Positions 44,478 to 53,909 of a DNA stretch of 64,000 nucleotides are shown here, in pieces. The DNA lies in the NCBI RefSeq assembly GCF_036244895.1, contig NZ_BQKE01000002.1, positions 868,001 to 932,000 on the forward strand, given 5' to 3'. The translations under genes were made by a program, and so were the position numbers. The stretch is from Persicobacter diffluens. GTDB lineage: Bacteria; Bacteroidota; Bacteroidia; Cytophagales; Cyclobacteriaceae. Below the pieces are notes generated by a model, which searched no databases, was not told the DNA's origin, and was given only the letters and a program-made list of their open reading frames with translations. Position 1 is the first letter of the stretch. Every line of letters begins with the position of its first letter.

Positions 44478-47400
44478 TTAGAAGTTAGCATTCAATTTGA
44501 ATCCAAAAGTTCTTGGAATCGCCATGTTAGTAGATTCGATTCCCTGTCCGTTACCAGAGGTGAAAGAAGCCTCCGGATCAATGTTTTCCGTTTTGGTCCA
44601 CAGATAACCGAGGTTGGTCCCGATAGCAGATACCGACAAGTTTTTAAATGGTGTCTTTTCAATCAGGCGATTAGGCAAACGATAAGTGATCGAAAGCTCA
44701 CGCAATTTGATAAAAGAAGCATCATACATATGGAATTCAGAAATTCCTGCCATCGAACCATAATATTGCTCAGGATCAACAGATCCATTGAAAGCGGAAT
44801 AGGTACCATCCCCATTTTCGATCACCAGATTACCCGGATTCCACATGCCCGTATTGTAGTAAGCGTCACGTCCTACCAATGTGGCTTCGTGTTTACCCAT
44901 GCTATACATGGAGGCATTGGTATTGGAATAAATGTCTCCACCGAATTTAGCATCAATCAATGCAGATACGGAGAAGTTTTTGTAAGTGAAGGTGTTTCTC
45001 CAGCCTACCATCCAGGGCTGCACCCCGTTACCAATCACTTCATTTTCATCATTGGCTACCATTCTCACCTCACCATTATCGCCGGCAGTGACTACATAGT
45101 TTCCATTAGGATCGCGTTTGGCCGTTTTACCCACAATCGCGCCATATGCCTGACCAGGAATAGCCTGCACCGACACTGAACCGGAAGTTGGCAATAACAT
45201 ATACTGTGGCACACCTTCAGTCAGGGAAATCACCTCATTTTGGTTATAAGAAGCGTTGACCGTGGTCTCCCAGGTAAAGTTTTGGGTCTGAATTGGCGTA
45301 CCGGATACCATCAATTCCACCCCCTGGTTGGTGATTTCACCCGCATTAATCCAGGCAGAAGCATAACCGGAAGCATCTGATACATCAACGTTCAAAATTT
45401 GATCAACAGCAGATTGCTTATAATAAGCCGCATCAATGGTCAGGCGATTATCAAACATTCTTAAATCAAAACCAAATTCATAAGAAGTAGAAATGGCTGG
45501 CTTCAGATTCGCATTTCGGATATCACTACCCTGAATTCCACCCACATTGATGAAACCATTTCCATTCGGGTGATTCCAGGCATCCAACTCATACTGCAAT
45601 GCCAACTGATAAGGATCGGTATCCGAACCCACCTGCGCCCAGGAAGCTCTCAACTTACCGAAAGACAACCAGGAGGGCATGGTCCAGTCCATATCCGAGA
45701 ATACCCAGGAACCGGATACCGATGGATAGAAGTAAGAATTATTATTCATGGGTAGTGTAGAGGACCAGTCATTTCTGGCGGTCACATCCAGGAACAGGTA
45801 GCCTTTATAGCCGATCGATGCCGTACCGAAAACAGAAGAGATGGCACGTTCATAAGTGCTGAAAGCTGCAAATTTCGAAGCTCCGGCTTCCGGATTTTGC
45901 AAAATGTCAGATGGGAATTCAGAAGAACCCACGTCCGTATACTCTCTGAATTGGTGCATATAAGAAGTACCAATATTGGAGGTAATGTCAAAGTCACCAA
46001 ATTGCTTGTGGTAGGTCAGCATCAAATCAAAGTTGTCCTCCAGCTCCAAAGAAGTACGCTCATAAGCACGTCCCTGCTCATAATATGGAGTACCGATGGG
46101 TTGTAAAACATTTTGGCGGAAGGCTTTGAAGTCACGACCACCACGCGCCAGTACAGACAGGTCATCCGTAATCTGGTAGGTAGCTGACAACATCCCCATG
46201 ATGCGGTTAGACTCATCCTCATTCTTCACCTCATTGGTGTACCAGTATGGGTTAATTTCCTTCTCATTGTATCCCATTGGCAAGCCGGTGTTCGGGTTTT
46301 TATAATCCTTCATCCAGTCGGTGCTATAGGTATTTGGAATCCCCAGCATCATGCCCATATAGTTATTCACGGAATTACCCATTTCCATCCGGTTATGTGC
46401 TTTCTCATTCACATAGGTTACGCGTGAATCCAAAGTCAATTTATCATTGATCATTTTGGTCGTTCCGCGTAAGTTAAAGGAATTACGATCGTAAGCGGAA
46501 TTTTCCACCATACCATCATTGGTAAAGTTACCATAGGAGAAACGAAGGGAAGAGGTCTCGTTTCCGGTAGTCAGGGCGATGGAGTTATTGAAGGAAACCC
46601 CATTGCGGAAGAAGTTGTCATAATTGTCGTAAGTCTGCAAAGTACGCATCTTACCATCATAATAAGCATCGGTAGGCGCATGCCCTGCAATTTTTGGCCC
46701 CCACATACTGGTGGTGGATTTCGCATTGGAAGAGGTCGGCAATTCTCCTCTGGTTCCGTGTGCATAGGCTGTTTGCTGATCAGGGGTGATGCCCATCACA
46801 TCTACAGTCACGGCAGAGTTGAAGTCAATCCCCCATCCTTTGGTGTTGGATCCTTTTTTAGTGGTAATCAATACCACCCCATTGATCGCACGTGAACCAT
46901 ACAAGGCAGTAGCCGCAGGACCTTTCAATACCGACATGGTTGCGATGTCCTCCGGGTTAATGCCCGTCAGGCCATTTCCGGAGTCCGTACCTCCATTGTC
47001 TTTATCATCGGCACTTTGCAATTGATTGTTAGACATGGGCACACCATCAATAACGTATAAAGGTTGGTTAGAACCGCCTAAAACGGCATTACCACGAATC
47101 ACTACGCTGGCCGAAGAACCAGGACCTCCGGTTACCGGAGAAATTTGCACCCCGGCCACCTTACCCTGAAGGGAGTTCATCACCGAAGGGTTGGCGGCCG
47201 TAACGCCCATTTCCTCTGCCTTTAACTCGGAAACGGCATAACCCAAAGAACGCTCTTCACGCTCAATACCCAAAGCGGTAACGACCACATCATTTAATTG
47301 TGTCACCTCGGGGGATAAGGTGGCATTAATGGTCGTACGATTGCCCACTTTTTCAGCCAGGGTGGAATAACCAATAAAAGAAAATTGTAATTCTGCCTCA

Positions 47401-47603
47401 GCAGAAGGTACAACAATAGAATAGTCACCATTGAAATCAGTAACCGTTCCGTGAGAGGAGCCTACTACGGTAATGTTTACCCCTGGTAAACCGGAATTGT
47501 CCGCAGTATCAGTAACCTGGCCTTTCACTGTAATTCCCTGTGCCAAAGTAGCCATAGGGGAAAGCAGTAAGAGACACCAAAAGAGTAGTCTTATTGGGAC
47601 CAT
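44478..47603 (-). CDS. SusC/RagA-family TonB-dependent receptor
   Basis: Outer-membrane glycan importer of 1041 residues, full-length. Signal peptide (MVPIRLLFWCLLLLSPMATL then AQG), carboxypeptidase-like domain (VKGQVTDTADNSGLPGVNIT), plug with VVVTALGIEREERSLGYAVS, NQPLYVIDGVPMSNNQ and SVLKGPAATALYGSRAINGV, and a barrel that ends in FGFKLNANF with the terminal Phe. No STN domain. It shares the TALGIERE subclass motif with the receptor at 18.7-21.9 kb. It heads SusC-SusD, with its own terminator, in the cluster with PNGase F-like and GH125 genes, so N-glycan import is the likely role. Confidence 0.96.
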   Translation of the reverse strand: MVPIRLLFWCLLLLSPMATLAQGITVKGQVTDTADNSGLPGVNITVVGSSHGTVTDFNGDYSIVVPSAEAELQFSFIGYSTLAEKVGNRTTINATLSPEVTQLNDVVVTALGIEREERSLGYAVSELKAEEMGVTAANPSVMNSLQGKVAGVQISPVTGGPGSSASVVIRGNAVLGGSNQPLYVIDGVPMSNNQLQSADDKDNGGTDSGNGLTGINPEDIATMSVLKGPAATALYGSRAINGVVLITTKKGSNTKGWGIDFNSAVTVDVMGITPDQQTAYAHGTRGELPTSSNAKSTTSMWGPKIAGHAPTDAYYDGKMRTLQTYDNYDNFFRNGVSFNNSIALTTGNETSSLRFSYGNFTNDGMVENSAYDRNSFNLRGTTKMINDKLTLDSRVTYVNEKAHNRMEMGNSVNNYMGMMLGIPNTYSTDWMKDYKNPNTGLPMGYNEKEINPYWYTNEVKNEDESNRIMGMLSATYQITDDLSVLARGGRDFKAFRQNVLQPIGTPYYEQGRAYERTSLELEDNFDLMLTYHKQFGDFDITSNIGTSYMHQFREYTDVGSSEFPSDILQNPEAGASKFAAFSTYERAISSVFGTASIGYKGYLFLDVTARNDWSSTLPMNNNSYFYPSVSGSWVFSDMDWTMPSWLSFGKLRASWAQVGSDTDPYQLALQYELDAWNHPNGNGFINVGGIQGSDIRNANLKPAISTSYEFGFDLRMFDNRLTIDAAYYKQSAVDQILNVDVSDASGYASAWINAGEITNQGVELMVSGTPIQTQNFTWETTVNASYNQNEVISLTEGVPQYMLLPTSGSVSVQAIPGQAYGAIVGKTAKRDPNGNYVVTAGDNGEVRMVANDENEVIGNGVQPWMVGWRNTFTYKNFSVSALIDAKFGGDIYSNTNASMYSMGKHEATLVGRDAYYNTGMWNPGNLVIENGDGTYSAFNGSVDPEQYYGSMAGISEFHMYDASFIKLRELSITYRLPNRLIEKTPFKNLSVSAIGTNLGYLWTKTENIDPEASFTSGNGQGIESTNMAIPRTFGFKLNANF

Positions 47604-48308
47604 AAGAAAAACGTTTTGAGTTTAACTAAAACAAAAAATAAAGAATCAATAAGCCGGTACAGTCCCGATGAAATACCTTATACCAACTGCCCAATCATGG
47701 ACTATTGCTCAGGTAAAAAGGGATTGTCCCGTTCTGAATACATTTGCAAGTAATTAACTATTTCTTAAAACATCCAACTAAATGAGCTTGAATTTTAAGA
47801 GATTTTTAAAATTTTACCCATTTGTAATCAATTTTGTCAATAAAGTAATCCCTTTCATTAAGTTAATTTGAAAAATTAATGGGTTTTAATCTTTCGGTTT
47901 AATGCCTTTGTCATCCCGGATATCGTTGAAGAACGTCAAATTAGATTAACATTAAGGCTTGTTTCTTTTCTGAGCACAAAAACAATGCAAAACCCTATCA
48001 ACCAAGCTCTTCACTTACTTATCCCGAATTTTGAATGCTTTTATTTCAGCCCTCCTACCAAAGCCCTAAAAATACCGCCCGGTTACACCTAAGAAAAAAG
48101 AGGCAACTCCAAAAGCACTTTAAACCCACCAAAAAAACTCAAACAACGTTTTGGTCACACAAAATATGACTAATAAAATACGGAACGAGCCGGCCACAAA
48201 AACCAAGTTTTTCGTCGACTCCTGCATAATGGCAATGAGGCATCAAGGGATTCAACAAGTACAAGTAAGGGCCTTGTTTCCGTTGTAGCAAAGCCGCTAC
48301 TACAGGTT
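47604..48308. other. Intergenic region upstream of SusC and of the transmembrane regulator
   Basis: About 700 AT-rich bases, no gene recognised. The SusC promoter must lie here, but no full TTG-N19-TAnnTTTG match was found on the minus strand, which fits a need for an activator. Confidence 0.35.
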
Positions 48309-48610
48309 TTCAAATAGACCAAATGGAGGTGAGCTTGCTTTCTTCACTTTCCTCTGCTTCATGGGAAAAAAATGAAATAGGGAACTATTCCTTCATTTTC
48401 CTGCCATACCGTTAAATGAGGATTCAGCGCATGTTTATAAAGCACACCTTTCGGCTGTAAATTCGAACCATAGGAAGGGATTTGTGATAATTCCTCAACC
48501 ATAGCGCTACTATTCTCTCAAAATAATCTTGTATCACTTCAGCAATAATCAAATTTGCGCCAAGAGTTTTGCCTTTTGAACATGCCTAGCTGGAGTAATC
48601 TACCTTAGGC
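48309..48610 (-). repeat. Repeat B copy split by an A repeat
   Basis: The left part (48309-48426) carries GAGCTTGCTTTCTTCAC and TCATTTTCCTGCCATACCG and stops at GAGGATTCA. After the A element (48427-48586) the expected end continues as GGAGTAATCTACCTTAGG. Confidence 0.65.
48427..48586 (+). repeat. Repeat A copy inserted in a B repeat
   Basis: GCGCATGTTTATAAAGCACA to GCCTTTTGAACATGCC. The core CATAGCGCTACTATTCTCTC has drifted. Confidence 0.8.
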
Positions 48611-48757
48611 CTTTAAAATCGGTTTAGGCATCCATAAGCCGGGCAAAAAGTAGCTAAGCGGGTTACATTTTAAAAACTTCACACAGGAGCAAGAGCCTCT
48701 TACCCACATTGCTAATTCGATCGAGAAAGAAAGGGTCATTTTTGTTAATTTGCAAAA

Positions 48758-48787
48758 TTGCATTCTTCGTCTAATTGGGTAAATTTG
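48758..48787 (+). promoter_or_regulatory. Promoter of the transmembrane regulator gene
   Basis: TTG (48758-48760), 19 bases, TAAATTTG (48780-48787). The likely transcript start is only about 15-22 bases before the TTG start codon. Confidence 0.8.
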
Positions 48788-48815
48788 TCCTCAATTCACC
48801 CAAAAGATTTTGGTC

Positions 48816-51437
48816 TTGAAAAAAAATTATTATTTCCCCTTCCTTTTTTTGTATTTTTTCCTGCAAAGCTTTTTTGTATTTGCAGAGGACACCATCTCCG
48901 CTGGCCTGAAATTCAATAGCCATGAAGTAGCGGTTGAAAATCGCACCGGGATTGCCATCGGTCAGAATGATCCCTTTAAGTTTTCAAAAACCATTGAATT
49001 ATCCTTTGAGTTCCAATTGGAACCCGCTCCTTTTTTTGGCAATATCGTCAGAATAGTATTTGATAATAAAAAGAAACTAGACTTATCCTACAGCCCACCA
49101 GTCATTGAAAATGGACAGCAGAGCTTAAATCTGGTTTTAGGAAAAAGGGACAACTTCTCTATTCCAATTTTTAATCAGGCCCACCATTATGGGAATTGGT
49201 TGAACGCTTCCATTAAATTAGACCGCGATCAAAAGAAAGCGGAATTCTGTTTTATGGATACCACCTATCAGCTGAATTTTTCGCCTAAGTCATATGAAGG
49301 GATCAATGCAGTGGAACTCTTTTTTGGCAAACAACAGGATGGGAAATTTGTCATTACGGATGTGGCAGAAATGTCGGTGCGCAACATCAAACTTTCTTTA
49401 GACGATAAGAAAAGCTATTTCTGGCCTTTAAATGAATTGAATGGCACCATCGCCCAATCAAGCCAATCGCCTAAAGCAGCCTATATCGAAAATCCGGTAT
49501 GGGCCGGGAAATACCATTATTTGTGGCAGCAGGCAGCCCAGTTCAAGGCTGACTTTAAGCCCGGCATGATCTATAATGAACAAAAACACCAGGTGGAGAT
49601 CATCAATCAAATCCATGAAATCCATTACGTCCTCCCCTTTAAACAACTATCCGACCTTTATTACGAAAAGCCCTTATCCATCCCGCCCTCCTATATTAAT
49701 GCATTCGTTAACCCGGTCAATCAGGAAAAAGTCGCTTATGACTTTCGGCATGGCGAACTCACTGCTTTCAACCATAATGACAGCAGCTGGGCGGAGATTC
49801 AGGCAAGTGAAAATGAAATGACCCACTGGCACCATAACATCCTGTATGACAGTCTTCGGGATGAATACCTGACCTTTGGTGGCTATGGTTATTTTAAATA
49901 TAAAAATGATTTTTTAAGATTTGACAAGACACAAAAAGCCTGGGAAAAAGTACCCTTTTCCGGAGACTCCATCCCGCCGCGCTATTTGTCAGCAAAGGGT
50001 TATTTAGGGAATAATCAATACCTGATATTCGGGGGAATGGGGAACTATTCCGGCCGACAGGAGATGGGCGTGAACACTTATCAGGATTTATATTTAGTGG
50101 ATTTAAGTGCCAGAACCATTAAGCTCCTTTGGGAAAAAGAAGAAGAAAGCCAGGATGCTTTTGTGCCGGCCAAATCCATTGTAATCGACCAGGACAAGCA
50201 GGTTTTTTATGCGCTGACCTTCTTCCCCTTTAACCAGGAAACGCAGCTTCAATTGCGCAAATTCAATTTGAATTCGGGAGAAGAGGTCATTGTCAGCGAT
50301 AAGATTCCCTTTGAATTCAAAGATATTCGGGCAGATGTAGATTTATTTTACGATCAGGATTTTAAAAAATTCATTGCGGTTACGCGCTCGACCATAGAAG
50401 GCATGGAAGGGATTGTGCAGATTTATACCCTGGATGGCCCTCCATTAGCAGCGAGTATATATGAAGCCTCTCTGCAAAATGAAAAGCAAACATCAGGCTT
50501 CAGCCCACTATGGGGGGGCGCAATTGCGATCATTCTTTTAGTACTGCTGATCACCTATTTCTTCCAAAAAAGGCATCGTAAGCCTGAGGAGCCGGCAGCC
50601 ATTATTACAACACCTTCAGAAACGCTCAAAACCATCCCGGCCAGCCAGGAAAAAGGAGCTCCACAACAAAAACAGGAGAGCATTCCCGAAACCCCTGTTG
50701 CGCAAGCATTCAAATTCGACTTCCCGCGAAAAAATGCCATTTACCTTTTTGGCGGACTGGAAGTCTTTGATCGGGAAGGTCAGGATATATCCCATAAAAT
50801 CACTCCGAAGCTTAAGCAAATTCTGCTATTGATTATCTGCTACCCTTATAATCATGGCAGAGGCATCTCTTCTTCTGAAATGACAGAATTGGTGTGGCCC
50901 ACTGCCACCAAAAGCAGTGGAAAAAACAACCGATCGATTTCTATTCGTCGTCTGCGATTGATTTTAGAAGAAATTGAAGGCGTAGAAATTGTTCATGATA
51001 AGCAGGAGTGGAAACTGGAGCTCACCAAAGAGGCTTTCTGCGACCTCAACCGCCTGCTGCAATTGAAGAAACAACTGAAGCAGGAGGATAACCGTCAGGT
51101 GCAGGAAGAGATCATGGCGCTCACCAAAAGAGGACCGCTGCCCTCCACCCTACGGGCAGAATGGCTGGATGACATTAACAACTTCATCGTGAGTGATACG
51201 ATCAAATTACTCACCGATTTCGCCGTGGACATTGACCGCCCCAACCTCAAACTCCAGATTGCAGATGCAATTCTGCACCTGGACGATCTGGATGAACAAG
51301 GGCTGGAAATTAAACTTAAAACCCTGCTCAGCATGAACAAAGTCGGGCAGGCGCAATCCGAACTTAACCGCTTCAAAAAGAGACATCAGAACTTCTTCAA
51401 TGACGAGTACAAGCTCAACCTGGAGGATTTTCAATAA
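48816..51437 (+). CDS. Transmembrane transcription regulator: LamG/Kelch sensor, membrane helix, SARP-like winged helix
   Basis: Protein of about 873 residues with an unusual build. No ATG lies near; the likely start is TTG at 48816 (KKNYYFPFLFLYFFLQSFFV then FA, a signal peptide), with TTG 48810 as alternative. The exported part has a LamG/concanavalin-like region (about 20-220: IELSFEFQLEP, NIKLSLDD) and Kelch-like motifs (about 345-440: YLTFGGYGYFKYKNDFLRFD, NQYLIFGGMGNYSGRQEMG). One membrane helix is at about 566-586 (GGAIAIILLVLLITYFF), followed by a Pro/Gln-rich linker. The cytoplasmic part (640-740) reads YLFGGLEVFDREGQDISHKI and NNRSISIRRLRLILEEIEGV, like the winged helix of SARP regulators, then a helical BTAD-like tail. 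It probably senses glycan outside and controls the nearby SusC/SusD or GH125 genes. Role inferred from domains and position. Confidence 0.8.
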   Translation: MKKNYYFPFLFLYFFLQSFFVFAEDTISAGLKFNSHEVAVENRTGIAIGQNDPFKFSKTIELSFEFQLEPAPFFGNIVRIVFDNKKKLDLSYSPPVIENGQQSLNLVLGKRDNFSIPIFNQAHHYGNWLNASIKLDRDQKKAEFCFMDTTYQLNFSPKSYEGINAVELFFGKQQDGKFVITDVAEMSVRNIKLSLDDKKSYFWPLNELNGTIAQSSQSPKAAYIENPVWAGKYHYLWQQAAQFKADFKPGMIYNEQKHQVEIINQIHEIHYVLPFKQLSDLYYEKPLSIPPSYINAFVNPVNQEKVAYDFRHGELTAFNHNDSSWAEIQASENEMTHWHHNILYDSLRDEYLTFGGYGYFKYKNDFLRFDKTQKAWEKVPFSGDSIPPRYLSAKGYLGNNQYLIFGGMGNYSGRQEMGVNTYQDLYLVDLSARTIKLLWEKEEESQDAFVPAKSIVIDQDKQVFYALTFFPFNQETQLQLRKFNLNSGEEVIVSDKIPFEFKDIRADVDLFYDQDFKKFIAVTRSTIEGMEGIVQIYTLDGPPLAASIYEASLQNEKQTSGFSPLWGGAIAIILLVLLITYFFQKRHRKPEEPAAIITTPSETLKTIPASQEKGAPQQKQESIPETPVAQAFKFDFPRKNAIYLFGGLEVFDREGQDISHKITPKLKQILLLIICYPYNHGRGISSSEMTELVWPTATKSSGKNNRSISIRRLRLILEEIEGVEIVHDKQEWKLELTKEAFCDLNRLLQLKKQLKQEDNRQVQEEIMALTKRGPLPSTLRAEWLDDINNFIVSDTIKLLTDFAVDIDRPNLKLQIADAILHLDDLDEQGLEIKLKTLLSMNKVGQAQSELNRFKKRHQNFFNDEYKLNLEDFQ

Positions 51438-51454
51438 ATACCCCTAATCGCTGT

Positions 51455-51489
51455 CAGGGGTGGCATGACCCTGATGGCTCATTTTTTTT
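51455..51489 (+). terminator. Hairpin and T run between regulator and GH125 genes
   Basis: TCAGGG-GTGGCATGA-CCCTGA followed shortly by eight T, ending just before the GH125 ATG at 51495. It could terminate or attenuate read-through from the regulator gene. Confidence 0.5.
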
Positions 51490-51494
51490 ACAGT

Positions 51495-52919
51495 ATGAAC
51501 AGAAGGACATTCGTTAAAAATGCCGGGCTAAGCACTGGATTGCTTAGCATTGCCCCCCATTTTGCATGGGCAAAAGAGGAAAAATTTGTTTCCCAACGTC
51601 CGAAAGTTGCGGATCGGAAATTTACCAGTAAAGCGGTAGAAAAAGCCATTAAAACATTCAAAAAGGCCTGTAAAGATGAAGAGCTGGCCTGGATGTTTGA
51701 AAATTGCTTTCCCAACACCCTGGACACCACAGTCGACTTTTCCATGATTGATGGAAAGCCGGATACTTTTGTGATTACCGGAGACATCAACGCCATGTGG
51801 CTGCGGGATTCCACGGCACAGGTATGGCCCTACCTGCCCTTTTGCCAGGAAGACGAGCAACTGAAGTTGATGATTCACGGCCTGATCAATCGCCAAACCA
51901 AATGCATTCTGATTGACCCTTATGCGAATGCATTTAATAAAGGTAAAGAAGGCTCCCATTGGGAAAATGATTTCACTGAAATGAAACCGGAATTGCATGA
52001 GCGGAAATGGGAAATTGATTCCCTGTGCTACGCCATGCGACTTTCCCACGGTTATTGGAAGGCCACCGGAGACCCGCAGCCTTTCGACGATCAATGGGAA
52101 ACATCCATTACTTACATTTTAAGAACTTTCCGGGAACAGCAACGCAAGGAAGGAATCGGCCCTTATTCCTTTATGCGCAAGACCCAAAAGCAGGAAGATA
52201 CGGTCCCCCTTTGGGGAGCAGGCGCGCCGGTAAATCCGGTGGGTTTAATTTGCTCTATATTCCGCCCTTCCGATGATGCCACCGTGTTCCCATTTTTAAT
52301 TCCTTCGAATTATTTCGCAGTAAACGAATTAAGAAATACCGCCGGCATGTTACGCCACATTCGCAAAAATGAAAGCCTGGCAATTGCCTGTGAGGAATTG
52401 GCCGATGAAGTAGCGGAAGCTTTGCGAAAATATGCCCGAACAGACATTCCTGGCGTTGGAGAGGTGATCCCTTTTGAAATTGACGGATTCGTCAACCGCC
52501 TCCTTATGGATGACGGCAACATTCCAAGCTGCCTTTCCCTGCCCTATTTAGGGGCCATAGATCAAAAGGATCCTTTGTATTTGCGAACACGAGATTTTCT
52601 TCTTTCAGAAAAGAATCCCTATTTCGCTAAAGGGAAAGCCGGAGAAGGGATTACAGGCCCACATGTTGGAAAAGATTATATCTGGCCCATGGCCATTGTG
52701 ATGCGCGCCATGACCTCCAATTCCGATCAGGAAATTGCTTTTTGTCTGGACATGCTTAAAAACACCCATGCCGGCACTGGATTCATGCATGAAACTTTTC
52801 ATAAAGACGATGCCCAAAATTTCACCCGCTCCTGGTTTGCCTGGGCAAACACTTTATTTGGCGAGTTGATTTGGGATTTATACCTGGAAAAACCCGCCTT
52901 GGTTCATTGTAAAAAATAA
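51495..52919 (+). CDS. GH125 exo-alpha-1,6-mannosidase (DUF1237)
   Basis: Metal-independent alpha-mannosidase of 474 residues that removes alpha-1,6-linked mannose, as in N-glycans. The ATG at 51495 gives MNRRTFVKNAGLSTGLLSIA, a Tat-type signal with the RR motif, so the protein is exported folded; an ATG 30 bp upstream would bury it. GH125 marks: VITGDINAMWLRDSTAQVWP, LINRQTKCILIDPYANAF, ERKWEIDSLCYAMRLSHGYW, IFRPSDDATVFPFLIPSNYF, DDGNIPSCLSLPYLG, GKDYIWPMAIVMRAMTS and HETFHKDDAQNFTRSWFAWA. It follows the transmembrane regulator by 57 bp and has a strong terminator. With the PNGase F-like gene it defines an N-glycan locus. Confidence 0.95.
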   Translation: MNRRTFVKNAGLSTGLLSIAPHFAWAKEEKFVSQRPKVADRKFTSKAVEKAIKTFKKACKDEELAWMFENCFPNTLDTTVDFSMIDGKPDTFVITGDINAMWLRDSTAQVWPYLPFCQEDEQLKLMIHGLINRQTKCILIDPYANAFNKGKEGSHWENDFTEMKPELHERKWEIDSLCYAMRLSHGYWKATGDPQPFDDQWETSITYILRTFREQQRKEGIGPYSFMRKTQKQEDTVPLWGAGAPVNPVGLICSIFRPSDDATVFPFLIPSNYFAVNELRNTAGMLRHIRKNESLAIACEELADEVAEALRKYARTDIPGVGEVIPFEIDGFVNRLLMDDGNIPSCLSLPYLGAIDQKDPLYLRTRDFLLSEKNPYFAKGKAGEGITGPHVGKDYIWPMAIVMRAMTSNSDQEIAFCLDMLKNTHAGTGFMHETFHKDDAQNFTRSWFAWANTLFGELIWDLYLEKPALVHCKK

Positions 52920-52921
52920 TG

Positions 52922-52963
52922 AAAAAGAGGCTGTCTCATAATTTGAGATAGCCTCTTTTTTTT
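52922..52963 (+). terminator. Terminator of the GH125 gene
   Basis: AAAGAGGCTGTCTCA and TGAGATAGCCTCTTT pair, followed by a T run. Confidence 0.9.
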
Positions 52964-53187
52964 CAAAAATGCAAGTACCCTCCCACAGGAGCGTTTTCAA
53001 ATATGCGATTCTTCGAGCCTGGGTTTTACTTTTGAGACGGCCTCTTTTTTGCTAAAAGGAAGGAGTCTGCTTAGTCCAGCAAAGTCAGCAGATGTTGTCT
53101 TCCAATATTCATCGCCTGATTTAGCCAACTCCACCGAACAGCGCTTTTGCAAGTGGTTTTGATTGGAGTCACTGATTCTTCAAAAGT

Positions 53188-53310
53188 CAGAATTTGGGTA
53201 AGTATACTTTCTCCTCATGCATCAGATTCCTTAGACAAACCCTGAAAAGGACACTATTCCGTCATTCTTACTTCTTGCAGCTAATAGAGGATGAAAACAA
53301 AACCGGCTTA
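53188..53310 (-). repeat. Repeat B, decayed copy
   Basis: Carries CAGAATTTGGGTAAGTATAC, TTTCTCCTCATGCATCAG and the end AAAACCGGCTTA. Confidence 0.55.
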
Positions 53311-53354
53311 GTCAGTCACGACAATTAGTTTTAGAGCATGTTTAATAACCACTA

Positions 53355-53759
53355 CAGGGCTTTTTCATAAAAAGTTAGATCGGCCTTTCGACCCATTATA
53401 TTTAATAATTTATCGTTTCTTTTTCATTTTATCTTGATAAAAAACGAAACAAAAAAATCAAGGCTGTGATCAATGTCGGCGGGACAACGAACCTGCTGAC
53501 GGAATCCATCAAGGCGACATTTGGAGAAGGCGGGAGATTGGTGAAATATTGCCAAAATGTCGCTGTGATGCCTTCTAGTCGACAGCAGAACCTTTGTCTA
53601 TCCGCCCATTGATCAAGGCCGGACTGTTGATGTGGAAGATATTGTACTATAAAGTTAGGCTGTCGAAAATCCTTTAACGTGAGGAAATCAAATAGATCTT
53701 CATTGGGAACTGGATCTTTCTTATAATCTGCCCATTGGTAGTTTTATGAAAAAGCCGTG
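53355..53759. mobile_element. Non-autonomous 405-bp element with 18-bp inverted ends
   Basis: Ends CAGGGCTTTTTCATAAAA and (complement) CACGGCTTTTTCATAAAA, one mismatch in 18. Flanked by the 10-bp duplication ATAACCACTA (53345-53354 and 53760-53769). No transposase inside; it carries a C repeat (53405-53640). A 35-codon open stretch on the minus strand from the right end (QWADYKKDPVPNEDLFDFLT) may be a scrap of a parent element's gene. Confidence 0.85.
53405..53640 (+). repeat. Repeat C, copy 3 (inside the 405-bp element)
   Basis: TTTTCATTTTATCTTGATAA to ATTGATCAAGGCCGGACTGT. It keeps the outer palindrome arms of copies 1 and 2, while the middle (GGAGAAGGCGGGAGATTGGT) differs. Confidence 0.8.
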
Positions 53760-53909
53760 ATAACCACTATTCGCAGTGAAAATTTGATTATTGCGAAGCA
53801 ATGCCCGATTATTTTGAGAAAATAGCACCGCTTTTATGGAGCAATCATCCAAAATCGTTTCCCAAAATTCGAATTTGCAGCCGATGAAGTGCTTTACAAC
53901 ATGCGCTTA

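Larger units (their letters stand above)
53334..53906 (-). repeat. Repeat A copy interrupted by a 405-bp element
   Basis: Flanked by TTA (53331-53333 and 53907-53909). GAGCATGTTTA at the left and GGTGCTTTACAACATGCGC-type end at the right. Taking out the insertion (53355-53759) and one 10-bp duplication leaves 158 bp, the size of an intact A repeat. Confidence 0.85.
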
